Shown one piece after another: positions 1 to 12,716 of a DNA stretch of 64,000 bases. This stretch comes from Calliphora vicina (taxonomy: Eukaryota; Arthropoda; Insecta; Diptera; Calliphoridae), in contig NC_088780.1 in NCBI RefSeq assembly GCF_958450345.1, forward strand, positions 59,865,533 to 59,929,532. Reading direction: 5' to 3'. A program made the position numbers and the translations under genes. The notes below the pieces were generated by a model. That model saw nothing but the letters and a program-made list of their open reading frames with translations. It did no database searches and was not told the DNA's origin. Numbering within the stretch: the stretch's first letter is position 1; every line of letters begins with the position of its first letter.

Positions 1-429
1 ATATTGCTTTTCTCAGCAGGAGTTTTGTATTAGAATATGTAAACAAATTTAGGTTTTTTTTTGCATGTATTCATCCATTTTTCACTTATTTTTGAAGTAA
101 TGTCATATTTCTACAATAATTTTCTGTATTCCCAACATAACTGTATTCTTAAATTTCTTTTTTATTAGCACAGTAGCTATTTACTAATGTTAGATCTTCA
201 AGTTTATCCAAAAAATGTATCTTATTAAGAAAAGTGAGAAGTGAAAAGAAGGTAATATAATAATTTTTTTCTTTACAAACCATTTCCTGAAAATTTTGTA
301 TCGAATACAAAAATCAGCCAAATCGCTCCAGCCGTTCTCATGTGATGCCATTACATAAATGGACCATTTCATTTTTATATATATAGATTAGGTGACAAAA
401 ATACCAAAATTCGACATCTAAAAATAAGA

Positions 430-466
430 TAAACAAGTTAGAATGCTATATTCGGCTGTGCCCCTA
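430..466 (+). repeat. Short fragment of a mini-me/DINE-type repeat head
   Basis: It reads AAACAAGTTAGAATGCTATA followed by TTCGGCTGTGCC. This matches the start of the fuller mini-me-type copy at 60361 (AAACAAGTATGAGTGCTATA, then TTCGGCTATGCCGAATC) and the inverted head near 57490-57525. Only about 35 bases are preserved. Confidence 0.4.
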
Positions 467-839
467 AATATGATGAGAATTGCAGAATAACGTTTGCAAT
501 TTAACGATTTATAATTGATATACTTAATATTTGGTTTATATTAGCCGATTGACTCAACATTGTGTTCAAGTGAAGAGGTATTAAAAATAATATATAAAAT
601 TTTCATGCAAACGTAATTCGTATATTTTAGATAAGTTCTGAATCAATGAAAATCAGCAAGTTTTATACTTCTGATATGTCAACAAACAACTTGATCATGA
701 ACCATATTGTAAACATTGTTTAGACAATGGAAAGTAAAATATAACGGCCTCAATTTTCTATATAAAAAAAACAATATTTTTAAAAATGATATCAATGTTT
801 TTCAAAAATATGTTTAAAAGCTTTAGAAAATATATTTCA

Positions 840-958
840 TTAAAACCGGTTGTCTGACAAAAACCGGTTTCTAAAAAACCGAAAAGTTAAAGAAAACCGA
901 AACCGGTCAAGTTTACAAAAATGAAAAAACCGGTTGACCGGTTTTCGGTTACGGTTTT
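840..958. repeat. Cluster of ACCGGTT motifs
   Basis: AACCGGTT or close variants occur repeatedly (near 845, 864, 900, 930, 940), in both orientations because the core is nearly palindromic. A similar run with GGTTAACCGG variants lies at 28305-28530. Dense short motifs of this type are usual next to transposon ends, but no terminus or target duplication was found here. Confidence 0.4.
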
Positions 959-1411
959 GGATACTCTAATATTCACCAACAAAATGAGTAAATTCTTTAA
1001 GTATTTAATAAAACGAATTGCTTTTATACGAAAACTCTTTAAATTATTTTAAAAATTTAACCTTTTTCAAATTTGGTTGCTGAACTATATTTTCAGGAAA
1101 AAAATCGTCAACTCATCACTTTGCTATTTTGGAAGCAAAATATCGTCAAAGTTAGTAGTAGTTGGAAAAAATTTGAATATGGCATGAAGCCTGACCTTGC
1201 CACAACTAACTACATATATATGTATCATTCCTTGGGCAAATGCAGGCAACCTAAATTCTATACTACAGAAGACAAACAACTTTTTCGTAACTTCACAAAA
1301 AAACATTACTAATAAAACCACGAAATTTTACACATAATATAAACATTTAGAAAAATATTTTATGTTTTTTTTAAGTACACAGTATTGTAATACATTTTTT
1401 TTAGTTATAAC

Positions 1412-2466
1412 TAGGGGGCGGATTTTAATGCATTTATTATTGGAAAATATGCGCCTAAAATATGCTTCAAAAAAATCAAAATATGACCTAAAATTTTAAA
1501 AAATATGCACTTATATTTTTGTGCCAGCAGTTAGAACTCTTTAAATTATACCAGGAATTAAACAATTAAAGTTCTAAAACTATTTTTAACATAACTTTTC
1601 TTCCGAAAAAACGATGTAATATCTTGGTATGAATACTTGTTTAAAGTCATAGAGGTTCTATATTGTGACTTTCCTTTTAAAATCATCAGTATTTTGATCG
1701 TGCTGTAAAGTAGCATCCACTCTTAATTTTTATCTTGTAATAATTCAGAAATTAAGCAATTAGTAAATGTATCCCTTATAGACGGAAATTGTTGATAATG
1801 TCTGATCACTTGGCTGACTACAATTTATATATTTTGGGTCATTTGACGAGCTATTTGTAATGCAGAGAGAAGTCAATTGGTTACTTTATACATCGCATGT
1901 AATCTAGCATAAAGACAACTGTCACTTAAGTGTCTATGTAATCTATAGTGTAGGGACTTTAAACGTTAATAGTGTAGTGCATTTGTCTCTAAGTTATCCA
2001 AATTCACTAGTTTACGACAGTCTCGTAGAACGGCTTGGAAATGACTGTCAGGAGCGGTTAAACTAAACTTTTTTTTAAATTTTTGAAATGATAATTTTCA
2101 ATTACTGATAGAGATTAAGTTCTTCATTTCTCTATCAGTAGTTTTTCGATGTCGAACGAAGTTAGTCGATAAAATTTACTGCTATTTCTATAACAAATTC
2201 GACAAAAAAATGTTTGTCGAAACAATGTATTGCCCATTAACGACAAAAAATTATATTTTTATTAAAAATTGGCATAATATGCATATAAATATGCATTTTG
2301 AAGTAAAATATAACAAAATATGCATTATCAATAAAATATGCAAAAATATGCACTAACAAATCGATGCCATTTTGCAGCAAAATGTGCGATTCGGATAGAT
2401 AATTAGTCTACATTGTATTTGGACGTTCGAGAAAAAACATGCATTTGCATATAAATCCGCCCCCTA
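1412..2466 (+). mobile_element. Non-autonomous hAT element, copy 1
   Basis: Terminal inverted repeats read TAGGGGGCGGATTT at the left and AAATCCGCCCCCTA at the right. Both ends are flanked by the 8-bp direct repeat GTTATAAC (1404-1411 and 2467-2474), which fits the hAT target pattern nTnnnnAn. No transposase is visible; the interior is AT-rich with many GCATATTT motifs near both ends (for example 1440-1510 and 2275-2350). A second copy lies inverted at 22950-24046, with the same ends and a different 8-bp duplication. Length (1055 bp) and lack of coding sequence suit a non-autonomous derivative. The hAT assignment follows from duplication length and TIR style. Confidence 0.85.
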
Positions 2467-2930
2467 GTTATAACATATTTGATTAAAAAAATCACTTTTT
2501 TCTTAATGCAATTTTTTACTTTTTTCAGCTTGAAAACATTTAAAAAATGTAAACTTTCACAGCTGTTTTTATATAAACTGAGTGGCCAATTGGCATACAT
2601 TTTTGGCATTTATGTCGTCGAAGTGATAGGAATTCAACATTTTAATTATAACCTCAAAAATTGGAAATGGGCTCACAGTGGACTGGTAAAACTATATGAA
2701 AGGATATACAGTAGCGATCATAAAAAATGCAACGCTATGTAATGTGATTTTCAACAGCACTGATTTTGCCCAAAAGGGTATACAATTGTCCACACCTGCT
2801 GTTTTTATATTCTTATTGATTATTTGCAATTATTGTATGACATTTTGTCCAATATTTTTTAAGTAAGGACTATAATTATAAAATTTTTAGTAAAAAAAGT
2901 GTTAAAGTTTTGAGAGAAAATTTAAAAAAA

Positions 2931-5900
2931 GGTAGGATTACACGATAGCCGCAATAAACCAATTTTATACCATTTTTATTGTGCTGAATTGGGACCCAAT
3001 AAAGAAATTGTCCCAATCAAATTCTCGGTAATCACATGATTGCCTCATTTTACATAAATTTTATTGTCGTAAATTGCGCATTCCAGTCACACGATTGTTC
3101 TAGATTCTAGAATACGGCAACTATGAGAAACAGCTGTTGTGCTAGATGTTAAATTTTGTTTACATAAATATGGGGCATTTCATGTCAAGTGAACCAACTT
3201 TTGAAATCGATGTCTTCCGATCGGGATGAAATTTGCACCAAGGTTAGCTCTATTGGATAGTAACTCAGACACAATTTTTCAACAACATCGGTCGAGAACT
3301 CTCTGAGTTATAGGGGGTAAAATTTTGACAATTTGGTCAAACAGGGGTTTTTTCTTATCCATGTAACTTATTACCTATTGTTCTTAGCAAAATGTGTCCC
3401 AAATAGTATAGATAGCTATTTCTTCGATCTTTCGAAAAAAAATATTTAAAAAAAAAAATAAAAAATTTTTAATATTTTTTTTCCGAAATCAAAAACTTTT
3501 TTGGCTTTTTTTTAAAACACGTCCTTTTTTTTTTTTTTTTTTTTTTTCTTAAAATAAAGTTTAGATATTTTCCTTGAACACCTACTTGGTCGCTTAGTGG
3601 GATGCGAGTGGGATATCTATCAAAATAAATATTTTGTAACTCAAAAAAGACAATTTTTGACTTTTTTTGCAAAATCAAAAACTTTGTTGACTTTTTTTTT
3701 TCAAAATGGACCCTTTTTTAATTTTTTTTTTTAGGTCAAACAAAAGCTTAGATATTATCCTTGAAGACCCTTTTGGTCGCTTAGTGGGATGCGAGTGGGA
3801 TATCTATCAAAATAAATATTTTTTAACTCAAGACTTACAATTTTTGACTTTTTTTTTTGCAAATACGATTTTTTTTCCAAATGGGCCCTTTTTTAAAAAT
3901 TTTTTTTGTAGTCAAAAGAAAGCTTAGGTCCATTCCTTTAAGATATTTTTAGTCCCTTAGTGGGATGCGAGTAGGATATCTATCAAAATAAATATTTTGT
4001 AACGCAAGACATACAATTTTTTAATTTTTTTTTTTGCAAAATCAAAATTTTTTTCCAATATGGGCGCTTTTTTAATTTTTTTTTTTTGCTTAAAAGAAAG
4101 CCTAGGTCCATTCCTTTAAGATATTTTTAGTCCCTTAGTGGGATGCGAGTGGGATATCTATCAAAATAAATATTTTGTAACTCAAGATATACAATTTTTG
4201 ATTTTTTGGCAAAATCAAAAACTTTTTTGACTTTTTTTTAAAATGGGCCCTTTTTGTAATTTTTTTTTAAGATGGTTTTGATCGCTTAGTGGGATGCGAG
4301 TGGGATATATATCAAAATAAATGTTTTGTAACTCAAGACATACAATTTTTGTGTTAAAACATTTATTTTGATAGATATCCCACTCGCATCCCACTAAGGG
4401 ACTAAAAATATCTTAAAGGAATGGACCTAGGCTTTCTTTTGAGCAAAAAAAAAAATTAAAAAAGGGCCCATATTGGAAAAAAATTTTGATTTTGCAAAAA
4501 AAAATTAAAAAAGTGTATGTCTTGCGTTACAAAATATTTATTTTGATAGATATCCCACTCGCATCCCACTAAGGGACTAAAAATATCTTAAAGGAATGGA
4601 CCTAAGCTTTCTTTTGACTACAAAAAAAATTTTAAAAAAAGGGCCCATTTGGAAAAAAAATCGTATTTGCAAAAAAAAAAGTCAAAAATTGTAAGTCTTG
4701 AGTTAAAAAATATTTATTTTGATAGATATCCCACTCGCATCCCACTAAGCGACCAAAAGGGTCTTCAAGGATAATATCTAAGCTTTTGTTTGACCTAAAA
4801 AAAAAAATTAAAAAAGGGTCCATTTTGAAAAAAAAAAGTCAACAAAGTTTTTGATTTTGCAAAAAAAATCAAAAATTGTCTTTTTTGAGTTACAAAATAT
4901 TTATTTTGATAGATATCCCACTCGCATCCCACTAAGCGACCAAGTAGGTGTTCAAGGAAAATATCTAAACTTTATTTTAAGAAAAAAAAAAAAAAAAAAA
5001 AAAGGACGTGTTTTAAAAAAAAGTCAAAAAAGTTTTTGATTTCGGAAAAAAAATATTAAAAATTTTTTATTTTTTTTTTTAAATATTTTTTTTCGAAAGA
5101 TCGAAGAAATAGCTATCTATACTATTTGGGACACATTTTGCTAAGAACAATAGGTAATAAGTTACATGGATAAGAAAAAACCCCTGTTTGACCAAATTGT
5201 CAAAATTTTACCCCCTATAACTCAGAGAGTTCTCGACCGATGTTGTTGAAAAATTGTGTCTGAGTTACTATCCAATAGAGCTAACCTTGGTGCAAATTTC
5301 ATCCCGATCGGAAGACATCGATTTCAAAAGTTGGTTCACTTGACATGAAATTCCCCATATACCAAATGTTAAACTATTTGTGAAAAAATGGTTTGTTCAC
5401 TAAAAAAAGAATAAAATTGTGTCGGCTTTAATTATCGTGTGTGGACTTGATGAAGAAAAAAATTAATAAAAGAAAAGAAAAGAAGAAATGTTAAAACAAG
5501 TATATGGGTCAGAGAGTGGCTCACAAAAATAAGCACTGAATTTCCCATAACACCATATCACTTTTTTAAATTATAATAAATACTATAATGATAACTTATT
5601 TACTTTCGAAAATAAATGCTGGTACAAATAAATATTTCGAAAAAAAAAATAATATTGCACTGTGGTTCCAAATCAAAATCTAGGTGGACAAAATTATGAA
5701 AATCGGTATCTTCAGAATTGGGAAAAACTAAGTTTTTTCGGAAGCTGACAATCTGCTGACAATCTCTTCCAATACAAATGGGTTTTTCAATTGGACATTT
5801 CGTTTTCTCCACAGAAGCGCCAGAAGATCAACAAATTTTGAATCATATTTTCGTTAATTTTTTTTATATTTTACTGCTTTACTAAATTAGATATATATCA

Positions 5901-6753
5901 ATTGTTTTACCATATAGAAATTCATACTTCAAAACGTAGATAAACATTGATATAGGCTTTTATTTAGTGTATATCTTATATTTATGGACCTCTCCATTTT
6001 CCTGTTATAGTCTTTAAACTTAGGTCTCAAATATATCGATATTTATTTTTCTAAGAATATTATATAGCTTGCCAAAACAAAAGACCGTCGAAGCCCGTCC
6101 AATGACTACATGCATCATTTAAAGAAACTTCTGGGGAATGTCTTTGTAAAAAAATTGTAGACGCCAGCATCCGCCGAAATACTTTTTTTTAATTTTTACG
6201 GAATGGAATTTTTAGAAATATTTCTTTATTTATTATTGATTTTTATATATTTAGACCCTACTGTAACTTGAAATATAGTATAGATCCTTTTAAAAACTTA
6301 GTTTCAGAAACACATGAAAACGTATTTTTTTAATTTTTTATTAATGTTTTTTATATATATATCTAGACCCTACTGTAACTTTAAAAAATGTTTATATTGA
6401 TCTTTTAAAATTTTTTTTTTGGAATCGGAGATACCAATTTTATATAAAAAGAGCGCCAAATAATTTTGACCACCTATATTTTGATTTGGAACCACAGTGT
6501 ATTGGCGCGAATTTTATTCTTTGATTGTCGCACTAGAAGACAATAAAAATTGGTGTGTTTTTAACGTTTTTATTGGTGCATTGTTGCCTCTCAAGCTTTC
6601 ACATGATTGCCGCACCAGGGTTGCATTTGATTGGTCCTAATAAGCACAATATTGTTGTGGTTTGACATATGAGCCAATAAGTTGTGAAATCACATGATTG
6701 AGGTATAAAATAGACCAATAATTGGTGCATTGCGGCAATCGTGTGATCCTACC
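2931..6753. mobile_element. Inverted-repeat DNA transposon nested in the 2709-8058 element
   Basis: The left end reads GGTAGGATTACACGATAGCC and the right end is its near-perfect inverse, ending GTGTGATCCTACC. Further inward the arms share ACCAAT, CACATGATTGCC and similar patches. A precise target duplication could not be read: the left flank is TTTAAAAAAA and the right flank is TTAAGAAAAT, so a TTAA-type or A-rich site is possible. The interior holds the foldback element 3169-5359. No coding domain was seen, so the superfamily is undetermined. Confidence 0.6.
3169..5359. mobile_element. Foldback-type palindrome with tandem subrepeats, copy 1
   Basis: Arms start TATGGGGCATTTCATGTCAA on the left and end with the inverse on the right; the local turn point is near 4350. 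Each arm contains a ~175-185-bp subrepeat with the shared core GTGGGATGCGAGTGGGATAT. The core occurs near 3597, 3786, 3960, 4138 and 4290 on the left, and inverted near 4375, 4553, 4728 and 4915 on the right. The left arm therefore has one more unit than the right. Long inverted arms built of direct subrepeats are the hallmark of Drosophila Foldback-like elements. A shorter diverged copy is at 57550-58977. Open frames in the arms are mirror images and not genes. Confidence 0.75.
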
Positions 6754-8060
6754 TTAAGAAAATAGACTTCATTTTTAAAATTTTGAAAAAATAATTATTA
6801 AAAATTGCTAAAAACTATAACAATGTTGCATTACCATCATTTACTATTAATACAAAGGAATTTAAGGACATTCAAATTCAAAAGGATAAACATTTATTAT
6901 TTAGATATAATTTAAAATTGTGTTATGAATAGAGTGCCGAAATAATTTTTAAGGATAGTTTTGGAATGGATTTTATTAAAATAAAAATTGAAAAAATCAA
7001 GCTGTGTTATTTGATCCATGAAATGTGACATCATATATTTGATGCTACCCAAAAGAACACATGTGGACATTTATCACTATTGCAACATCCAAGCGATAAT
7101 ATAATGATGCAAATATAATCAGGAAAAACCAATGCAATAAACCACATATTATTTACAAAAATAAATTATGCGCCTATGATTTTCGAAGCAGGTCCATTAT
7201 GCTTAAAATAGTGCAGTCGTACGATATGGAAGGTCAATTAACGTAATTTTAATTTATTCGAATCTGATAGTTTAGATCTGTTACTCAGGCAGTCTGGTCA
7301 GAGATATTCCCTTAAATATTAAATTAAAATGGTAAACAATTGCGATAGCTTAGTAATCACGTAAGCTAAAGATAGGATTCTATGAAATAGGAACAGTGTC
7401 AAATTTAATATTATTTACAGTTGTCTTCCTCTGTGTTGGAATTCGTTTTCTTACCAAAATAAATGGATATTTGAATATGATTTCATTATTTGCAATTTTT
7501 GAAGACCACATAATGTAATATGATTCTAACATTAATTAGTCATATCCTTTTGCTATTGAGCTCTTATACACTCAGTTTTCTGCACACCATCACAATTATT
7601 TGATTTCCTTTTCATAGAGAATATCCGCAAGATTTTAAATTGGTAAAGAAATAAATAAAAATTCTTAAAATTTTCTTGGTTTTCGAACAATTCACCATAT
7701 TGAACGGAAAATGCATCCTTCGGTAATTCTGTTATCCTTTGTAGATTTCAAATCCTTGAATTTGTTAGTATTAACAGTAAATTACTGTATTGTAACAGTA
7801 TTATAGTTTTTAGCAATTTTTTATAATTATTTTTTTACAAAGTTTTTTTTTGCTCGCACAATTTTACCACTGTTTTTACTAAAAATTTTATAATTATCCT
7901 TACGTAAAAAATAATTGGACAAAATGTCATACAATAATTGGCTATGATCAATAAGAATATAAAAACAGCAGATGTGGACAATTGGATACCTTTTTGAGCA
8001 ATATCAGTGCTGTTGAAAATCACATTGCATAGCGTTGCATTTTTTATTCTCGCTACTGTA

Positions 8061-8788
8061 GAACGACGCATATTTTGTATTACTCAGTTCAAAACATACG
8101 GATTTTGAGTTGTGACGTTGTTGCAGCAAATGAGCGATATGTAAATGTTAATATATTTTAATTTTTGTATTTTTGTAAAATTCCGTATATTTTTCAATTT
8201 AAATATTTTATTTTTTAATGTCTAGATTTGCCTAAATCATAATTTTTCGATTATAACTATTAATATTTAACATTCGAGACTATAATGCCGAATTCGTTTT
8301 CGTTAGCGTTGACGAATTAAGAGCATACATTTTTAAAATACACAGTTCGGCCAATTGTTTCAACTTGAATTCGATTACTATTATATCTTAAGAATTCTGA
8401 ACATAGAACATTTGTTGAATTTGTATTTTTTTAATTATAACAATAGAATTTGCGTTCATTTGTTTGAATATTGCTTATGGCGCCAGATTTCCAATCGAAC
8501 TTTTTTCTGTGTGCATTGAATAAAGAAAATACAATAAATAGAATACAGTAAAAAAATATTAAACATTTATATTTGGAAATGCTGTGACCATTTTTCCGAT
8601 CTGAAGTAGAACTAACTCTCTTTGGCGAAAAGTTTAATTGTTAATAACTTTGATTAATATCAAGGTTGGCTACCGTTACCGAAATAACTGCAAATATGAA
8701 AATACTAATTTATTGAAATCTCAGTTCAAAAATTAATATATAATAAAATAATACCAACTATGCAAATTTTGGTAAATTTGATTAATTA
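8061..8788. other. AT-rich sequence, nothing recognised
   Basis: No ORF with a recognisable motif, no inverted repeat of note and no RNA gene was seen. Confidence 0.5.
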
Positions 8789-9555
8789 CACTGTGCTAAT
8801 TGGAAAAACCCGGCGGGTTAACCTAATCCAGTGGTGCTAACCGTTTTTTTTAGGTTAGATTTTGTTTTCGAGATATACCGTTATTTCGAAAATGGAGAAG
8901 GTTGCACAATGTATATTCGCGTAACTCAAAAACGGTTTAGCTTATTGAATAAACTAAAAAACGAAATTCCGCACAAAAAAATTACCTTTATACAAGACTT
9001 TATTTTTCAATCTGCGCAGTCGTTTTAGAAATATAATTTTTTTTAGCAAAAAAAAAATAATTTTTAAGCACAATTTCGAAATTTTAGTTTTTTAAAACGG
9101 CATAAATTATTGGAAAATGCAGCTACGCTGTTACAAACAAACAAGTCCTAAATGATTAAAATCGGTCCACAACTTTTGATTTTATTCACAAATATAGTTA
9201 CGCGAATATATCACACACCCAGTTCAAAAGTGACACAACTCAAAATTCATTTTTCGGATTTATATACTTAAACTATACACAATACACTTGTTTATCTATA
9301 AAAAAAATCAGTGTATTTGTTGTTAACTGTTGCTAAAAAAACGGTTATGTCTTTCATTTTGTTTCAATTGGTGTATAATTTTTTGCGATTTCTAAAAAAT
9401 TATAATTTTGACTAGTGTCACTTTTGAACTGGGCGTGCGATATGTTGAGCAAACTCCTCCATAATGGTATATCTCGAAAACAAGAGCTAACCTAAAAAAA
9501 CGGTTAGCACCACTGGATTCAGCGTACTTGAATTAGGTTAACCTGCCGCACAGTG
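8789..9555. mobile_element. Inverted-repeat MITE with CACTGTG ends
   Basis: Ends read CACTGTGC and GCACAGTG. Long matching arms follow: GTTAACCTAA, CCAGTGGTGCTAACCG and GAGATATACC at the left recur inverted at the right (GGTATATCTCGAAAAC to CGGTTAGCACCACTGG). No clear target duplication was found (flanks AATTA and CTTTG). The terminal heptamer matches that of the Transib-like elements, but the next bases and the flank differ, so membership in that family is doubtful. Confidence 0.6.
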
Positions 9556-10640
9556 CTTTGTTCAATGGACAAAAATCAAAAACAAGATCATGTCATTGAT
9601 ATTAATGAAATTTATATTTTTGAATAGACAACTAAATAACTCATTCGTGAAAAAAAGATTTTTTTATAAATATCTCTTTTTGTCGTCACTAGAGGTCGCT
9701 AAACTTAGTACATTTTCAACATAAATTGTATGGAGAAAAATATATTTTTTTATGGTTAACTCAAATAATTGTTAAAAGTTCGTTTTAAAAGATATAAACC
9801 TGCGATTGGCTGCAAATGAAAGAATATGAATGTGGAATTATGGAAAAATACTATTTTTGTCAAAAAATGTTTAACTGTTTAATCTGCGCAATTTTTATTA
9901 AATAAAATTTTTTTTATTTATTTTTTTTATATTTTTATATTTTAAAACTTTGTTGGAATATTAGTAAAATATATGTTAATCGATTTTGATTATGTTTTAC
10001 TATAGAATAATCTTAAGAATTATCTTTAAGAAAATGTAATCATTAGTTGTCCTTTCGTATGAAAACTATTAAAATTTAGTTTTTGTTTAAATGTATAAAT
10101 TCACAGTTCGTAAATTTTCAATTTGATGGTTTCGGGAAATAGCTCCAGAATGTTGGTTTTTTATAAAATAATACCGTTTTTTCTTTTAAATAACTAAGAA
10201 ATATTGCGTTATTTAATAAATATAGTTTTATGGCATTCGGTTCTTGATGTTGTATGTTTTTTTTGCTGAAATCCAAAAATATGCCAAAGTTTGATTTAAT
10301 TTTGCAAAAAAAATATGTTAATAGATTTTAATTTTTCTTTAATTTAATCAAATCCCTGTCTCTTATCTTTTATAATGTGAAATCATTATTTGTCCGTTTT
10401 GACCCATAAATAATACATTTTTACCGTAAATGTAAGTAATTCAATAATTGTATATAACCTACATATCCTTAGGTTGAGATAGTAATATGAGCTTCTGCTG
10501 ATATTAGGAACACATAAAGTATAATCCAACATCCAGTTTCTAATATTACAGCAGAACCAAAAGGCTATCAACATTTGAAAATGTCCGTCCATCCGTCCTT
10601 CCGAATTTAGAAAATATATACAATATTTCAGTATTTTTTT
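9556..10640. other. AT-rich sequence, nothing recognised
   Basis: Only low-information AT-rich DNA with short chance frames was seen. Confidence 0.5.
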
Positions 10641-11357
10641 TAAAAAAGGATATATGGCAGTTATGTAAATCCTTGCTAGAATTGAAATGTTAATAACTAA
10701 ATTAATCTGATATTATAAGAGAACAATAATTTCTGAAAATTAATAATTTTATTCAGGTTTATAGGTTTTTTAAGGAAAAGGATGTATGGCAGCCACCCGA
10801 ATCCTTGCTGCGATTGTAATAAAAATTTTCACAAACAACAATAACTTTATTAAAATGATTATAACCAAAGTGGTTCCAATTTTTCAATAGCCTAATTTTA
10901 AATAAATTGTGTACATATTAATACAAGTTTGTAGGGAATGATGTTGATTTGTTTAACATGGTACAAATTTTGAACCAATTAGATGATTTTAGAAGCACTT
11001 ATAGATTTTAAAAAAAGGATATATGGTAGTCATGTAAATCCTTGCTAGAATTGAAATGTTAACAACAAAATTAATGCTTGGTTCCAAACCGATTTTTACG
11101 AATTTTTTTAAAAAAATTACATTTTATACAGGAAATTGAAATCTTGATGTCCTGGAATTATGAATATCCTTCCGATGAAATTTTCATAATTTTGCATCTT
11201 ATATTATAAGAGAACAATAATTTCTGAAAATTATAATTTTTTCAGGTTTATAGGTTTTTTAAGGAAAAGGATGTATGGCAGCCACCCGAATCCTTGCTGC
11301 GATTGTAATAAAAATTTTCACAAACAACAATAACGTTATTAAAATGAGTATAACCAA
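10641..11357 (+). repeat. Imperfect tandem duplication, period about 367 bp
   Basis: 10641-10868 recurs at 11008-11357. Shared landmarks are AAAGGATATATGG, GTAAATCCTTGCTAGAATTG, AGGAAAAGGATGTATGGCAG and CAAACAACAATAAC. The second copy carries about 120 extra bases (near 11083-11205) absent from the first, so it has gained an insertion or the first has a deletion. No coding content is visible. Confidence 0.75.
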
Positions 11358-11375
11358 ATTAAAAACTTATCTGTT

Positions 11376-11796
11376 TCAAAAACGAAGGCCAGTTAGGTTA
11401 GTATAATAAAAAATTTGACAAAAGTTTGAGCTCGATCGGTTAAAAATTGGCGTGCCCGCACGAGGGTTAAAGTTCGTGAGAACATTTACAAGAGGAAAAA
11501 AATGCTATTTTTTTAGTTTTTGTAAAAATTTTGCCATGAAATAATTACTTTTGCAATTTAATATAAAAGAATCGAAATGTGTACGTAATTTTCGTTGTAA
11601 TGGGATATAAAAGACAAAAATTGGTTAACAAATTTTAAAGTTATTAAAAATTCCCCAGGGCATTAACGTGTAAATGTTCTCACGAGCTTTAAACCTCGTG
11701 CGGCACGCCAATTTTTAACCGATCGAGCTCAAATTTTTTTTAGATTTTTTTCTATCCTAACCTCACACAAAATTGCACTTTGTTTTTGGAAAATCG
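11376..11796. mobile_element. Palindromic MITE related to the 40.5-42.6 kb foldback
   Basis: The left arm GAGCTCGATCGGTTAAAAAT (near 11429) is matched inverted by ATTTTTAACCGATCGAGCTC near 11710. The outer arms also pair (GTTTCAAAAACGAAGGCC with the TTTGTTTTTGGAAAATCG side). The middle (11510-11640) resembles 40680-40835 of the large hAT-type foldback, so the two share ancestry. Half-copies of this arm also lie near 42700-42800, 44225-44335 and 52640-52760. Confidence 0.6.
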
Positions 11797-11865
11797 AAAA
11801 TAAAAAAATAAGGTCCATAAGGTAATGTATATGAATATTATTTGTGTCGAATTTTAGCTTGATTA

Positions 11866-12716
11866 AGATATTTGTAAGAGATTTATGAGTACTTAAATGA
11901 TTTTTGGAAGTGAACCTTATATGGGAGCTATGGTCAAATATGGACCAATATTCACAAAATCCTGTAGTATGATTTGCAAATATAAATTACGGATCTGTGT
12001 AAAATTTTGGTTTGGTACTTATATGGGAGCTATAGCTAATTTTGGGCCGATCTTCATAGAATTAGGTACTGCGATTTTGGTATATATTTTGGTATATATG
12101 GTATTATTTATAATATATTTATGCTTATTTAAGTGATTTTTGGAAGTGAATTTTATATGGGGGCTATGGTCAAATATGGGCCGATCCATAGCAAATTTTG
12201 TGTTGTGATTTCTTTTATCACGAAACTTAATTTTGCTGAACTATATATGGATACAGCAATTCTGTAGGCATTTATAGACCATAGAACCATATTTCGGGAA
12301 GAAATTTGTATGGGGGCTTGGTAAAATCATGGACCGATTCTCATAATTTTCACCAGAGTTGTTCCTTTTTTTAATAAAAAGAATGTGTGTAAAGTTTTAT
12401 GTGAAAAATATTAATTTTTTTTTAGGTTGTCTCACATTTTGGATCATGACTCTGGTTCTACTTAACCGATTTCGTCGATTTTCAATACCAAACTGCTTAG
12501 GACAACAATAAACATTGTTTTTGTAAGTCTACTAATTTTGTTGGTCTAGTTTGGACGTGTTTTACACAGACAGCCGGACATGGCTCAATCGACTTAGAAT
12601 TTCATAAGGATTAATAATATATATACTTAGTTGGGAGTTGGATGATTATTTCTCCATGTTACACACGGAATGACAAACTTATATATACCACTTATGGTGG
12701 TGGAGGGTATAAAAAA
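11866..12716 (+). repeat. mini-me/DINE-type interspersed repeat, copy 1
   Basis: It contains repeated modules of the form TATATGGGAGCTATGGTCAA followed by ATGGACCGAT, near 11920, 12015, 12150 and 12300. It ends in the mini-me core: ACAGACAGCCGGACATGG, then AATCGACTTAG, then a terminal GGTGGTGGAGGGTATAAAA. The GTCY-type microsatellite is only a few units long here. Paralogues lie at 21430-22090 (minus) and about 34200-34870. Confidence 0.65.

Larger units (their letters stand above)
1..1403. other. AT-rich sequence without a recognisable gene
   Basis: No coding signature or structured RNA is visible. Short open frames here have no recognisable motif. Two repeat pieces lie inside and are listed separately: a mini-me-like head near 430 and an ACCGGTT-rich patch near 840-958. 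Confidence 0.6.
2709..8058. mobile_element. Tc1/mariner-like element with long inverted arms, heavily interrupted
   Basis: The left arm (2709 to about 2925, resuming about 6756-6830) is the inverted counterpart of 7795-8058. Termini read CAGTAGCGATCATAAAAAAT at the left and the complement of CAGTAGCGAGAATAAAAAAT at the right, each bordered by TA (2707-2708, 8059-8060). A CAGT terminus with TA duplication is typical of Tc1/mariner elements. The left arm is split by the 2931-6753 element; the right arm is continuous through the equivalent point, so the intruder is younger. No transposase was found, so this is a non-autonomous remnant. Confidence 0.6.

Noticed and set aside
3469..5039. Paired frames starting M-D-P-F-L-I and M-I-L-Q-K-K
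   Set aside because: They are mirror translations of the two arms of the foldback palindrome, rich in poly-F/poly-K from T/A runs.
8789..9555. Further member of the Transib-like family
   Set aside because: CACTGTG ends match, but there is no 5-bp duplication and the following sequence differs; left as an unclassified MITE.
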